DNA of 64,000 bases, from assembly GCF_033958435.1 (NCBI RefSeq), contig NC_134139.1, positions 202,227,501-202,291,500 on the forward strand. The letters run 5' to 3'. Position numbers and translations under genes: made by a program. This DNA comes from Carettochelys insculpta (lineage: Eukaryota; Chordata; Testudines; Carettochelyidae). The notes under the pieces were generated by a model. The model did not search any database. It was given only the letters and a program-made list of their open reading frames with translations, and was not told where the DNA came from. Positions 12,215-22,199 of the stretch are shown here, piece after piece (positions within the stretch are counted from its first letter, which is position 1; the number at the start of each line of letters is the position of its first letter).

Positions 12215-12865
12215 TTACTGGCCCTTCTTGTAGGCGTTTTTGATTATGGCATTCTTAAAAAGAGTCATTAGAGGGGTGTGGCTGCTCTCTGATGTCATGA
12301 AACCCCCGTATCGCTTGTCTTTGGGCGGGGCGTTCCATCGGAAATGGTGCATCTTGTAGGCCCCTCCATCTTTCTTCTCCTCCTCCTCTGAGACCACTGC
12401 TTCCTCACTCTCTGGGTCTTCCAGAGACTCGAAATCCGGGTAGTCCAGTTCCATAGAGAGGTCTCTTCTGAACTCCATTGGGTAGCTATCGGCTGACTCC
12501 TCTTCCACCTCATTGGGATAGACCTTGATGGGTCTCCTCTTCCTGCCAACTGGCTTCCCCCATCGGAAATGCTCCATCGAGTAGGACCGTTTGCTGTCTT
12601 GCCTTTCGAGGGCAGCTCCTCCTTCTTCTTTGTCTTCTCTTTGATCTGGGGATGCATCTGGGAAGAAGCCTAAGAGGAGACTGCCAGGGATCTCTTCTCG
12701 TTTGTGGCCAGTGATGCTGCTGCTGTTCTTCCTGCCAAACTTGTTCCAGCGGAAGTGGCTCATGACATATTTCCGGATATTCTCAGAGAGAGGTTGCAGG
12801 TGGCCATTGCCTGGGTACACCGGTGACTCAGCCGACAGGTCCATTTTGCAGGCTTTGATGCATTC
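12215..12865 (-). CDS. POMC: POMC exon 3 (hormone-coding exon)
   Basis: The exon starts after a pyrimidine-rich acceptor (CCTTAACCAG, AG at 12867-12866) and continues with Glu-Cys-Ile-Lys-Ala-Cys-Lys, which supplies the last two cysteines of the N-terminal fragment. It ends at a TAA stop (12217-12215). It encodes 216 residues. Lys-Arg or Arg-Arg pairs separate the peptides. An Asn-Ser-Ser sequon follows gamma-MSH, as in mammalian POMC. The joining region between gamma-MSH and ACTH is acidic and short. A CR1 copy begins in the intron only about 50 bp upstream, at 12919. Confidence 0.97.
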   Translation of the reverse strand, partial: ECIKACKMDLSAESPVYPGNGHLQPLSENIRKYVMSHFRWNKFGRKNSSSITGHKREEIPGSLLLGFFPDASPDQREDKEEGGAALERQDSKRSYSMEHFRWGKPVGRKRRPIKVYPNEVEEESADSYPMEFRRDLSMELDYPDFESLEDPESEEAVVSEEEEKKDGGAYKMHHFRWNAPPKDKRYGGFMTSESSHTPLMTLFKNAIIKNAYKKGQ

Positions 12866-15253
12866 CTGGTTAAGGAGAAAGGGAACGCTTCAACCAGACA
12901 CATATTTGCTAAATGGGACTCATAGAATCATAGAGAACACTATAACTGTAAGGGACCTCAAGAGGTCATCAAGTACAGTCTTCTGCCCTCACGGCGGGAC
13001 CAGGCACCACCTAGATCATCCCTGATAAATGTTTATCTAACCTGCTCTGAAATATCTCTAATGATGGAGATCCCACAACCTCCCTAGGTGATTTATTTCA
13101 ATGCTTACCCACCCTAATGGTTAGGAATTTTTTTCCTAATGCCCAGTCTAAAGCTCCCTTGCTGCAATTTAAGTTTATTCTCCTTGTCTTATCATCAGAG
13201 GTCAAGGAGAACAATTTTTCTCCTTCCTCTTTGTAACACCCTTTTTAGGTACTTGAATACTGCTATCATGTCTCCTGTGTCTTCTCTTTTCCAAACGAAA
13301 CAAACCCAGTTCTTTCAGTTGTCCATCATAGGTCATGTTTTTGAGACCTTTATCATTTTTGTTGCATTTCTCTGCTCCTTCTCCAGTGATTCCACATCTT
13401 TCCTGAAACATGGTGCCCAGAACTGGACACAATACTTCAACAGAGACCTAATCAGGGCAAAGTAGAATGGAAGAATGGCCTCTCATGTCTTTGCTCACAA
13501 CCCTTCTGTTAATGCATCCCAGAATCACTTTTGGTTTTGTTGCCACAGAATCACACTGTTGACTCATATTCAGCTTGTGGTCCCCTCTGACCTCTAGATC
13601 CCTTTTTTCAGTACAGGTTCAACCTCTCTTGTCCAGTAACCTCAGGACCTGACTGGTGCTGGATGAGAGAATTTGCCAGACCACAGGGGGTCAATATTAT
13701 CTAGCACATTGCCAACACTTCTACTGTTCACTGGGCTCTTAGAAAACATTTAGGGGTAAATTACAGCTAAATAACAGCAGAGAACACTGAGAGCCAGGAC
13801 TGGTGGCTAGAAACAAACTTTATGGGACGTGGGAAAACTTGGCCACACCCCAATAAGTGGTCGTCTGGCTAACTAAACTCCTCCGGAATTACAGATGTTG
13901 CGGGTGATAGAGTGCTGGACTAGAGAGGTTCAACCCTTACTACTGCCCAGCCAGTTACTTCCCATTTTGTATACAGGAAATTGATTGTTCCTTCTTAAAG
14001 GACTCAAGTCATATAATGTCTGGCCACAGAGGTGACTCACAGACCTACTTCTGCACCTGAAGTCTTTTCAGAGTCTTCCAGCAGCACATCTCTGTTTGTC
14101 AATAACAAAAATATTCTGCCACTCCCTGGATCTAAATCAGTCTACAAGCGGTGAGCCAGGTCCTCGGCTGTTGTGAATTACTATGGCCCCACTGAGACCT
14201 ATGGAACAATGCTGCTTTACACCAGTGGAGGAGCTGGCTGTTCCATCTCCCCTTGTGGGGCAGGTAGGGGCAAGTTCCATCTTACAGAAGGGAAACTGAG
14301 GCATGGAGCCAGATAGGGACTTGCCCAAGGATGCACAGGAAGTCAGAAGCAGAGCTGGGCACTTAAGCCAGTCCCAAGCGCTAAATGCCTGACCACGTTT
14401 TGAGGAGTATAGGGCAGAGCCTTGATGGGCAGGTTGTGGTGTTTGGCCACAGAAGGGGACTCCCCAGACCACTTCGCTTTCTTTGACACCCCGTATTTGC
14501 TCAGTGACTTGCAACCTAGACCTCCGCAGAGGCCAGAGCATCTGATAACCAGGGGGCCATCGCCTGTGGCAGGGGAACCCTTGCAAAGGGTTAGCTGAGA
14601 CTAAAGACCTCCTGGTCTGAAACACAGGCTGCTGTAGCATCCTTCCCACTTCATGCAGCGGCAGATCCAGGGCTGGTCTTTCTGAGTCCCCTCACCTGGT
14701 CTCTAGACCCTGTAACAAGGGGTGGAGGGCCAGGAGCTTTGTGCGCCCTGTTGATCCAAAACCCACCCGGATATATTAACTAGGTCGTCAGTGGCAGGTG
14801 GATCCCTCCTGCACTATCAGGAACAGAGCTCGGGCAGCTGGGAGCAGGGGAGGTGTTCTGCCGGGGCTTTCTCACAGCTGCTTTGCTCCTGGAGAAAGAT
14901 ACCAAGGCGCTGTTGTTTGTAAAGTGTTTCATTGTGAGAGTGGCTCACACCCTAGCACAGGGAAATGGCTACAGGGCCTCCATCCACCCACCTTAGTGCA
15001 GGCCACAGATCTTGTCCTTCTGCAGAGCTCCTGCCCCGTTTCAGAGCCCTGTGTCCCTCAGTCACGTTCCCCCTCAGCTGTGGGTACACGAGCCACTCAC
15101 CAAGAGGCCAGCCTCTGTGCTCAGCTCCCTACACCTGCTGCTGTCCCAGCACTGGCTGTTGACTCCACCGTCGGCACAAAAGAGCAGCACGCCCAGAATC
15201 AGCAGCAGGCCGCTCCGGATGGGGTTCAGCATCTTCAGGGGAGGGGCAGGCAT
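12215..15253 (-). CDS. POMC: pro-opiomelanocortin precursor (two coding exons joined)
   Basis: POMC is the secreted prohormone that proprotein convertases cut into melanocortins and beta-endorphin in pituitary and hypothalamic cells. The coding sequence joins exon 2 (ending at 15101) to exon 3 (12865-12215) in phase 0. From ATG 15232 the protein has 260 residues: a hydrophobic signal peptide (1-26), an N-terminal segment with cysteines 28, 34, 46 and 50, gamma-MSH (77-88), ACTH (138-176), beta-MSH (210-227) and beta-endorphin (230-260). All four hormone regions are present and dibasic sites bound the peptides. No frameshift or premature stop is seen. The in-frame ATG at 15253 would add seven residues (MPAPPLK). 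I prefer 15232 because its -3 base is A and it gives a 26-residue signal peptide like that of mammals. The whole gene runs from the TATA box at 23165 to the poly(A) signal near 11982. Confidence 0.97.
12218..12310 (-). other. POMC: beta-endorphin peptide (within POMC)
   Basis: Thirty-one codons begin [10 protein letters not shown], the Met-enkephalin motif of opioid peptides, and end KNAYKKGQ just before the stop codon. A Lys-Arg pair precedes it. The length matches the classical 31-residue beta-endorphin. The internal segment [15 protein letters not shown] matches mammalian forms. Confidence 0.95.
12317..12370 (-). other. POMC: beta-MSH peptide (within POMC)
   Basis: Eighteen residues, [18 protein letters not shown], lie between Lys-Lys and Lys-Arg sites. 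The HFRW melanocortin core is intact. Compared with the mammalian pattern, the residue before the core is His instead of Glu and the residue after it is Asn instead of Gly, both inside the receptor-contact stretch. Confidence 0.93.
12470..12586 (-). other. POMC: ACTH / alpha-MSH / CLIP (within POMC)
   Basis: Thirty-nine residues begin [18 protein letters not shown] and end YPMEF, flanked by Lys-Arg and Arg-Arg. The first 13 residues followed by Gly give alpha-MSH with its amidation signal. The tetrabasic RKRR allows a cut to CLIP. Position 26 is Glu, where the mammalian forms I know have Gly. Confidence 0.96.
12734..12769 (-). other. POMC: gamma-MSH peptide (within POMC)
   Basis: The sequence [12 protein letters not shown] follows an Arg-Lys site and is followed by Arg-Lys, so a glycine amide donor sits before the basic pair. 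The HFRW core is intact. A potential N-glycosylation site (Asn-Ser-Ser) follows directly, as in mammals. Confidence 0.93.
12919..13985 (-). repeat. CR1 LINE copy in POMC intron 2, split by a Tigger-like element
   Basis: The left edge is the reversed CR1 3' end 'tcatagaatcatagagaac' followed by 'gggacctcaagaggtcatc'. It continues through 'tgatggagatcccacaacct' and 'cacaatacttcaac' to 'cccttttttcagta' at 13613. CR1 sequence then resumes at 13938 with 'actactgcccagccagttac'. About 750 bp of recognisable CR1 is present, with stop codons in every frame. Confidence 0.85.
13614..13937. mobile_element. Tigger/mariner-like MITE inside CR1
   Basis: The left terminus is CAGGTTCAACCTCTCTTG and the right terminus, reverse complemented, is AGGGTTGAACCTCTCTAG. 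A TA dinucleotide lies on each side (13612-13613 and 13938-13939), the duplication expected of Tc1/mariner elements. The 324 bp interior has no transposase frame. The CR1 sequence is continuous when the element and one TA are removed, so it inserted after the CR1. Confidence 0.8.
14262..14372 (-). repeat. MIR-type CORE-SINE in POMC intron 2
   Basis: On the plus strand 'cttacagaagggaaactgaggc' is followed by 'gacttgcccaagga' and 'agtcagaagcagagctgggc'. This is the reverse complement of the MIR core and its tRNA-side flank. The copy is diverged and partial. Confidence 0.75.
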
Positions 15254-15254
15254 C
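15101..15254 (-). CDS. POMC: POMC exon 2 (signal peptide and N-terminal segment)
   Basis: The exon follows an acceptor reading TTTCCTCAG|G and ends at a GTGAGT donor (15100-15095). After ATG 15232 it encodes 44 residues: MLNPIRSG, a leucine-rich hydrophobic stretch ending FCADGG, and then the start of the mature N-terminal fragment with CWDSSRC. This matches the mammalian spacing of the first two POMC cysteines. A second ATG in the same frame begins one base after the splice acceptor (15253). The junction to exon 3 falls between codons. Confidence 0.94.
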
Positions 15255-15616
15255 CTGAGGAAACAGAGCAGGCAGGGTGGATACCAAGTGTAATCGCTGC
15301 GGCTTTATCAGCCAGGTTGGCAGCTGCGAGCTGGCACCTCAGCCGCAAAGGGAGTCCATCGGGGCTGCAGGAGGGAGGCAGTGGGTGATGCTCAAGGTAG
15401 TGCCTGCCCCAGGGCTGGGGTGGGGGGCTCCTGAGAGGACATTTGTGTCTGTTAGCCCAGGGCCCCACAGCCAGCTAGCAGCTGCCGGACTGCGAGGGGA
15501 TGGAAGCTCAGACCCTGGGGCTGAAATTCGGAGTCTGCCTCCTGTCCGGCCCAGCCAGCAGCACAGCCCTGATGGAGAGGGGCTGGGATTCAAACCGTGG
15601 GTGCTTGTCTCTCTAA

Positions 15617-15990
15617 TGCACTGGTGCCCAAGCTTTTCGCCTCATGCCCCCACTTAGCCCTGTCTGCGCCCCTCCTCCAGCTTGGGGCTGCAGCTCCTGG
15701 AAGGGGGAAATGGACAGGGGTAAGGCGGCCAAGGCAGAGGTGGAGGCTGAGGCAGGAACAGGTCCAGGAACAGAGCCCCCAGGGTGGGCTGGCAGCCCAG
15801 GTCAGGAGTCAGGGCTGGGCCCAGCACAAGGGGCCAACAGCCCAGGCTGGGAGCCAAGCTGGGCTGCACTCCTTCCTTCCCCCCCCAGGGCCTAGTCTGG
15901 GCTCTAGCCACACCCCCCTGAGGATTCCTGCACCCCCCCGCCCCCCGAGGTTGCACTGTGCTCCACAGTTCAGAGCCCTCGGCTGTAATG
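15617..15990. mobile_element. possible hAT-like element in POMC intron 1
   Basis: The left part 'cactggtgcccaagcttttc' followed by 'tgcccccac' resembles the CAGTGGTTCCCAA terminus of hAT elements such as the one at 60929. The interior is GC rich and a right terminus was not located. Confidence 0.3.
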
Positions 15991-16975
15991 TGGCCAATTG
16001 ATGGGCTGCACAGCGCCCGACTCGGGCAGGATGGGAGCTGGGTTTCCAGCCCTTCCCCAGAGCTGAGGGCTGCAGAGGGAAGCTGGTGCTGAGTCCCAGC
16101 CCCCTGGCAGCCCCCAGGACCACGTGGGATGTGCTGACATGCTGTGAGTGGCACCAGTACCAGACTGGATGGGCTGTGAGCCACGACACAAGGCACAGGG
16201 ACGTCCGTGGCTCACAGCGGCTGAGTTCCAGCGGGCGCAGGCGAGCCCGTCCCCAGGCACTGCTGGGAGGGATCATGCTACTCTCAGTCATCCCCCTGAA
16301 GCCTTGGCGGGTGCAGCATCACTACCCATTGCTCAGACTCGCCAGAGGCAGCGTCTGGTTTTGAAAGAACAGGTTAATTGGGCAGGTGCGTAGGGAACAA
16401 ACCAGCCCGGGGTTCACTGATAGAACTTGTGCATCCGTCTTTTGATCCATTTCCCCACCCTGGCCCCTGTCTCTCTTAAATCAGACGACAATGATTGGTC
16501 TGGGATAGTGTCTGTCCATCGGGGTTGGCTGGGTCCACTGGCTCTGGGGGGCTTAGGAGAGTTACACAGTGGGCTGGACCCTCAGCTGGGAACATTACCA
16601 GCTCCATGAAGCCATGTTGTGCTGCACACACACTTCAACAGAGCGGTGCTGATTGACACCAGCTGATGATCTGGCCCAATATTTTTAGGTGCTATTTGTC
16701 TTAAGGGAGGTTCGTCACAGACACAAGAGAGCAGCTTTTCTTGAGAGTCGTAATGAGTTTAGCTCGTTCTCTGTGCTCTGGGGAAGGGTGCCTTAGTTTG
16801 GTGACAAATTCAGTTCTCCTTCTGTGGGACAAATGAGGAAGAGGGTCCATGCTAATCTAACCTGTATGATTACCAGTTACAGCTCTCCTCTGGTAAAATT
16901 CTGTCAGAAAAGCACCAAGTAAGGCAACAAAGTTCTCTCACCCCACAGGGCAGGATGAAGTGGGTCTTAATCCAC
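15991..16975. other. POMC intron 1 sequence with no feature seen
   Basis: The segment is GC rich and gives several overlapping frames, none with a recognisable protein. No repeat family could be assigned. Confidence 0.4.
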
Positions 16976-17040
16976 AAAAGTTCATTATCTAATGAACCAA
17001 ATTGTTAGTCTTTAAGGTGCTACAGGGCTGCTTGTTTTTA
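16975..17040 (-). repeat. body-only copy of the hairpin retroposon
   Basis: On the minus strand it starts TAAAAACAAGCAGCCC, continues with TGTAGCACCTTAAAGACTAA and ends ACCCACTTCATCC. The head segment is absent. The left limit again coincides with the AACAA-type linker seen at 6098 and 34203. Confidence 0.65.
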
Positions 17041-17112
17041 GCATAGGAATGGGTTAGCACCACCCATGGTGTTGCCAGGAGCGTTACCCAGGGGAAAGCT
17101 CTAGAACATAGA

Positions 17113-17398
17113 AACCTTGTCTACACATGGCCAGAACTTCGACATACCCATGCTAATGGTCAAGTTGGAGAATATTAATGAGGTGCTTCAATAGTGCTGT
17201 GTTTCCATCGCACATGGCTTGTCTACCCCACACGTTTGGATATCCTATCAGCTGATTGGAATAAGGGGATTTCGACATTTGTAGGGTCCCCGTGTAGACA
17301 AACCGTGTTGAATATTCATTTCAGTGCCTCATTAGTATTCTCTGATTTGGCCATTAGAATGGCCATTTTGAAGTTTTGGCCAAGTGTAGATGTAGCCA
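17113..17398. mobile_element. MITE with TTGTCTACAC-type termini
   Basis: The left end reads CCTTGTCTACACATGGCC. The right end, reverse complemented, reads GGCTACATCTACACTTGGCC. The interior holds 'acttcgacat' and 'atttcgacat' motifs. It is a short relative of the 48475-49183 element and has no coding capacity. Confidence 0.65.
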
Positions 17399-18484
17399 GA
17401 GAGAACACAACTTGGGATTTGGATGCTATAGGCTCTGGAAGCCAACTGGTAGGAAAATCTTGGGATGTGAAAGTTACAGAGGGTAAATATGGATCCAGAC
17501 GCAGATTTCTGATCCTACAAAGCACTTAACGTGCTTAGGGCCTAACTCCCTTCTCTGTGTCTGGAGTTCTTGCCTAGTTGTAGAACACCAAGGTATAGCT
17601 TCTCCCTGAATGTTATTGCTGAAGGAATTAGCTGCACTTGCTAGACCTGTCTCTAACACTTCATCTGAGGAATTAAAAGGCGGCTGCAGATACTAATGAA
17701 TTCGCCCTCCCGCTATGTCTGTGCGTTTGACTCACAGGGCTGTCGAAGGAGGCACAGGCCCAGCAGGGATTTATCCAAAGTCATTCTGTGAGCAGGCAGG
17801 AGAGAGAGAGATTGGCCAGCTGGATTCGCAGTCCCTTACACTAACCATTAGGTAACAGTCTTCAGGACCAGATTAGCAAATATCTGTGATTCCATCCACA
17901 GCCACGTACAGATTGCGCTATTCCCCCTGCAAAATGCAGCTTGGCTGTTGTTTGGTTGACTAGAGGACAACATGATTGCTTAATGTTATCACTTCCAGTC
18001 CTAATTACAAAGCATCCCTCTCAGGAAAGAACCCGGCTCCTTTGATCCTATTGGGAAAAAAGAGTGAAACTTTCTGACTTGGCATTTGCTACCCGCCCTT
18101 TCTTCTAAGGACCAATAAATGCGGGTGGGATTTGCTAACTGAAAAATATTAGCAATCCTTTAGGATCCTAACGCCTCTGAAAGACTCACTTGTACTTCGC
18201 TGGAGCTGACAGTGAACTGAAAAGCCCTGTGTATAAATTGCATGTTGTTCCCATTCTCCTGCCTTCTGGGGGTAGGCCCACAGCAAAGTTATTTGGAAAT
18301 AACAGCTGGGAATGGGCAATGGGTTGAATCAGTAGATAACTGCCCTGTTCTGTTCACTCCCTCTAGGGCACCTGGCTGTTATTTCAAAATAACTATCCCT
18401 CACCACGCAACCACTATTTCGAAATATTGACAAACCTCATTGCATGAGGAATAGCACCTATTTTGAAATAGCTATTTGGAAATA

Positions 18485-18893
18485 AAACAAAACAGCAGTC
18501 GTAGCACTTTAAAGACTATCAAAATCATTTATTAGGTGAGTCTTCTTCAGTGGGTCTGTCCCACGAAAGTTCACCACCTAATAAATCATTTTGTTAATCT
18601 TTAAAGTGCTGTATGGGGTAGGAAAGGTCAGTGGTTTGAGCATTGGCCTGCTAAACCCCAGGACGTGAGTTTAATCCTTGAGGAGGCCCTTCAATGAGCT
18701 GGGGCAAATAGATTAAATGTAGGGGTGGTGCTTGGTCCTACTGAGAGGGCAGGGGCCTGCGCTTGATGACCACCTAAGGTCCTTTCCAGTGCTCTGTGAT
18801 GGGTATCTCCATATATTAATTAACATTAATATGTGACTGGTGGCATGTTTTGTTTTGTTAGAATACAGACTAACACAGCTACCTCTCTGCTAC
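18485..18893 (-). mobile_element. fold-back retroposon carrying a nested SINE
   Basis: On the minus strand the copy starts with the head GAGAGGTAGCTGTGTTAGTC (18890-18870), followed by an AACAAAACAAAAC linker. After the nested SINE (18612-18805) comes a body of 'agcactttaaagattaac' and 'gacagacccactgaag', then an inverted copy of the body, which ends at the complement of the linker near 18485. The two body arms pair almost fully around 18547. Confidence 0.7.
18612..18805 (+). repeat. tRNA-derived turtle SINE
   Basis: A Pol III-type head is visible: an A-box region 'gtcagtggtttgagcattgg' and a B-box region 'gtgagtttaatcc', as in tRNA. The 3' part 'gatgaccacctaaggtcc' matches the CR1 tail, as known for tortoise Pol III SINEs. 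The SINE sits inside the retroposon at 18485-18893 and so is the younger insertion. Confidence 0.85.
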
Positions 18894-19122
18894 TATTCTG
18901 AAATAGGTGCTGTCAAGACAGGCTTCATCTACACCTGCATTCCTCTTTTGAAAGATGCATGCAAATGTGGGAAATAGAAAATGCAAATGAGGTGCAGATT
19001 TACATATCTTGTGCCTTATTTGCATATTCTTTGAAAACAGCTTCTTCTGAAAGAAGAAAAGCAGTGTAGATGTGGCTCTTTCAAAAGTAATCCTTATTTT
19101 TTTTAAATAATTGGAGGTACAT

Positions 19123-19292
19123 GTCTCATAGAGCTGGAAGGGACCTTGGGAAGTCATCCAGTCCAACCTCCTGCCCTCTTGGCAGGAGCAAGCACCATCC
19201 CTGACATCTATGTGCCTCAATCCCTAAGGATTCAACTCACAACCCTGGGTTTAGCAGGCCAATGCTCAAGCCACTAACCTATCCCTCCCTGC
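19123..19292 (-). repeat. tRNA-derived turtle SINE
   Basis: The plus strand shows the reversed form: the CR1-like tail 'gaagggaccttgggaagtc', then 'gattcaactcacaa' (B box reversed) and 'ccaatgctcaagccactaac' (A box reversed). It is the same family as 18612-18805 in the opposite direction. Confidence 0.85.
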
Positions 19293-19829
19293 CAAAGACC
19301 CCTTTGAAAGAGTCCTTCTTCCCTTCTTTTATCTGCATTTTCAATTTCCCTCATTTGCATGCCTCTTTCGAAAGAGGACTGCAAGTGCAAGGGGCAGCCA
19401 CAGGGAATAGAGCCTCTTTCGAAGTAAGCCATAGTGCATCCACTGGCTCTGTTTCGAAACAGGCGCTAGGCGTGCAGACGCTCAGTGCTATTTCGAAATG
19501 CGCTGTGTGTAGCTGCATTATTTCGAAATAAGCACTTCTGGAACAGCTCTTCCGGGCTAGCTTATTTCGGAATAAGGCTGCTATGTAGGCCGACCCACTC
19601 TGTCTTGTCTTAGATGGGGAGGCTCCTGGACAGGGCCTGTCCTTGCCTGGCTCGTCAGCACCTGTGCCAGAGTAGGTGGTCATTGTAAATAACAACAGAT
19701 GAAGATTTACAGACTTGTCTAGAGGTGAGGTTTGAACCCCTGAGGGACCTCTATGCCTAAGTCACCCAGGACGTCTCCACAGCCCCTGGCCACAAGGCAC
19801 CCAGCTCCGGTTGACAGATTTGGGCTAAT

Positions 19830-20010
19830 GAGGCTCGTGCTAGAGCATAAGGGCCACACTGAGTCAGAGCAATCACCCAGCAAGCTCAGTGTCCTGTCTT
19901 CCCACAGTGGCCAGTGGCAGGTGCCCCAGAGGGGGTGAAGAGAACAGGGCAGTTATCAAGTGATTCAGCCCATTGCCTGTTCCGAGCAGCTGGCAAACAG
20001 AGGCTAAGGA
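19830..20010 (-). repeat. CR1 LINE fragment
   Basis: The plus strand reads 'agcataagggccacactgag', 'cccacagtggccagtggc', 'caggtgccccagaggg' and 'tatcaagtgattcagccc'. This is the same CR1 segment as at 8395 and 11190, reversed. Both ends are truncated. Confidence 0.7.
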
Positions 20011-20191
20011 CGCCTTGTGCTCTCACAGGTGCAGCACTCATTGCACTGGCCAATTGCTGTTGGGGCTCTGAACCTGATATGCTTTAAAAATGCCCCGTTC
20101 AGCCTAGGTCAGCAGGTGCTGGACCCTTTCTTAGGGCGCAGAGCAGTGGGGTGCACACTTTTCCTGTCACACACCCCTCTTCCATCCACGG

Positions 20192-20196
20192 ACACA

Positions 20197-20231
<35 letters not shown>
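20192..20231 (+). repeat. (CA)n microsatellite
   Basis: About 20 CA units with a single CATA interruption near the left edge. It lies in POMC intron 1. Confidence 0.9.
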
Positions 20232-20628
20232 CCATTACTTGTAACATGAGGTAATCCCTTACTTCTACGCTACTGCTGGTGGTGGCACGGCCATCAGAGA
20301 TGGGTTTCTTGAGTGTGGTGGGAGCTAGCCAGGGCCAGGTCTGTCCTTTGCGGGAAGTGCAGGGCCAGGGACAACCCCTGACCCCCATAATAAAGAGCCT
20401 TGTTTAGCATTCCTCACCCAGGGAGAACTTCAGCCAAGATGAGTGGGATTCAACAGAGAACAGCATTAGAACCAGCCTTTCCCAAGAAGTGAACTCTTCC
20501 ACCCAAATGTGCTCTTGGATTACATGGACATATTGGTGAGGATATGCTCTTGTTCACTGAGGTTGCCGACGTGTTGGAAAAAGCAGACTAAAAACTACCC
20601 AAACCAAACCATGCATGCATTTTTTTTT

Positions 20629-21068
20629 GGAGACATAACCTCAGTCACATAAAACAGAACTTAATTCCAGTGTCGTCAATAAGATCACGCCTGGTGTAAG
20701 GGAAAGGAAAGGGTTTTAGAACCACAGCCTGGCATTTTGGGGTTTTCAGTTGAAATTTCAGAGAAAAAAAATGGGTTTGGTCTTGCCTGGAGCAGTGGGT
20801 AGGTCTTTTCCAGACCTAATTTTCTATGATTCTAAGTTTGAGTTTTGTTTCGTTTTGGTTTTGGTTAAGCCCTGGGGAAAAAACCACAGATTTTTGTGAT
20901 GACAATGAAAAACGTTAGGGTATTTGGTCAGTGTTTTCAGGGAAAATAAATTACCCTTTTCAACAGCTCTTTCTGGGATTGGGCCTTTGACTTTCTCTTA
21001 CACCAGGTGTGATCTTATTGACGACAATGGAATTAAGTTCTGTTTCATGTGACTGAGGCCATGTCTCC
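20629..21068. mobile_element. element with 71 bp inverted-repeat arms
   Basis: The left arm 20629-20699 and right arm 20998-21068 are reverse complements with only a few mismatches. The arm starts GGAGACAT, continues CCTCAGTCACAT and ends ATCACRCCTGGTGTAA. The 300 bp between the arms has no protein frame. It lies in POMC intron 1, directly next to the Tigger-like element at 21083. No target duplication was clear. Confidence 0.7.
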
Positions 21069-21082
21069 GCAAGAACTTTTTA

Positions 21083-21290
21083 CAGTCAACTCTTTCGTAT
21101 CCGGCATTCCATCACCTGGAACACTCAAGTAACCATCATTTTAACCATAAGTAAATTTTAGTTTCTTAATATCTAATCTTGTTTTTCTTCAGTGTTGAGC
21201 ATTGCTAAGTATACCTCTCTATTATCCAGAATATTGGAATATCTGGCAACCTCCTGGTCCTGGGGCTGCCGTATATAGAAGAGTTTACTG
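21083..21290. mobile_element. Tigger/mariner-like MITE
   Basis: The left end is CAGTCAACTCTTTCGTATCC. The right end, reverse complemented, is CAGTAAACTCTTCTATATAC. A TA dinucleotide flanks each side (21081-21082 and 21291-21292). At 208 bp it can only be a non-autonomous element. Confidence 0.8.
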
Positions 21291-21424
21291 TACCAATATA
21301 GGATAACAGCAAAGCCCTGCTAGACGCAGGTGCAGATGCTGCTTTGTATGGGTGTAATGAAACCACCCCTATGACTGAAACATGCTCTGGCACCAGCGCC
21401 CTGTGAGTGAAAGGACTTTAGGCT

Positions 21425-22195
21425 GGTACAGGTGTGTCTATGCTACCAGTTTTTGCCAGCAAGGCTCTGTTAGCCTGGCTCACACCTCTATCTGACACAG
21501 GCTGCGTCTACCCTATGTTGACCTATGTTAAGGTGACTTACAGCCACAGTATTAAGTACAGTGGTGACTACACTACACTCCTGTCAGTGGTGCGTATTCT
21601 CACCAGGAGCCTTTCCATCAACTGACGTGGGACACTGTGGGGGAGTGCAAACCAAGGCTCTCTGCTCCAAGCAGCTTCCCATTGGGAGACCAGCTGCCCC
21701 CTGAGGCATCTCACCTCCCAGCTGAAAGCAAGGACAAGCCACCTGGGACTTCTTGCCTCTGGCTGGCAGATCCAGCCGTGGAGTCTGCTCAGCTGCTGTG
21801 CCAATGAGGAGGAGCAGGATTCTGGGAGTCAGTAGGGCTCCCAGCAGGGTGTGGGGAGCCTAGGCAGGCTGGTTTGGAGTGGAGACCCAACAGCAACCCG
21901 GCTGGGGGCTAACCATGAAACTGACAAGAATGGCAGCCAACAGCTGCTGTAAGGAACTCAGTGTCTACACACACACTGTCGCCCTAACTACACTGACCTA
22001 AGCCCAACTTCTCTTATCAAGGTGGTTTTACAATGTCAGCATAGCAGGGGAGTTGCATTGGTGGAAGGAGCATTTCAGGGCGCACACCTCCACTGTTTTA
22101 CTGACAAAAGCTGACTTCTCTCTACAATGCTAAGTAGAGTAGATGAGGCTGTAGTTATGCTGGCAGAAGTCTGTAATGTGCAGCGTGTCTAAGGC
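21425..22195. mobile_element. probable inverted-repeat element(s), limits uncertain
   Basis: The left side 'caggtgtgtctatgctacca' and 'gtttttgccagc' faces a right side with 'gctgtagttatgctggcaga' and 'gcagcgtgtctaaggc'. The inner pair 'gctgcgtctaccctatgttgac' and 'ctacactgacctaagcccaa' suggests a second element inside. No open frame survives. Confidence 0.4.
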
Positions 22196-22199
22196 TATT

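Larger units (their letters stand above)
18270..19600. mobile_element. nest of TTTCGAAA-rich inverted-repeat elements
   Basis: The segment is full of 'TTTCGAAATA' and 'TATTTCAAAATA' words arranged as dyads (for example 18284-18300, 18380-18400 and 19488-19530). The outer sequence is interrupted by a fold-back retroposon (18485-18893) and a SINE (19123-19292). One internal end, 'caggcttcatctacacctgc', pairs with 'gcagtgtagatgtggctc' at 19061-19078. Exact outer limits are uncertain. Confidence 0.5.

Noticed and set aside
14798..15388. 196-codon plus-strand frame across POMC exon 2
   Set aside because: It is the antisense of POMC exon 2 and GC-rich intron; composition explains it.
20192..20231. 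(CA)n tract as a regulatory Z-DNA element of POMC
   Set aside because: An ordinary dinucleotide microsatellite; nothing else supports function.
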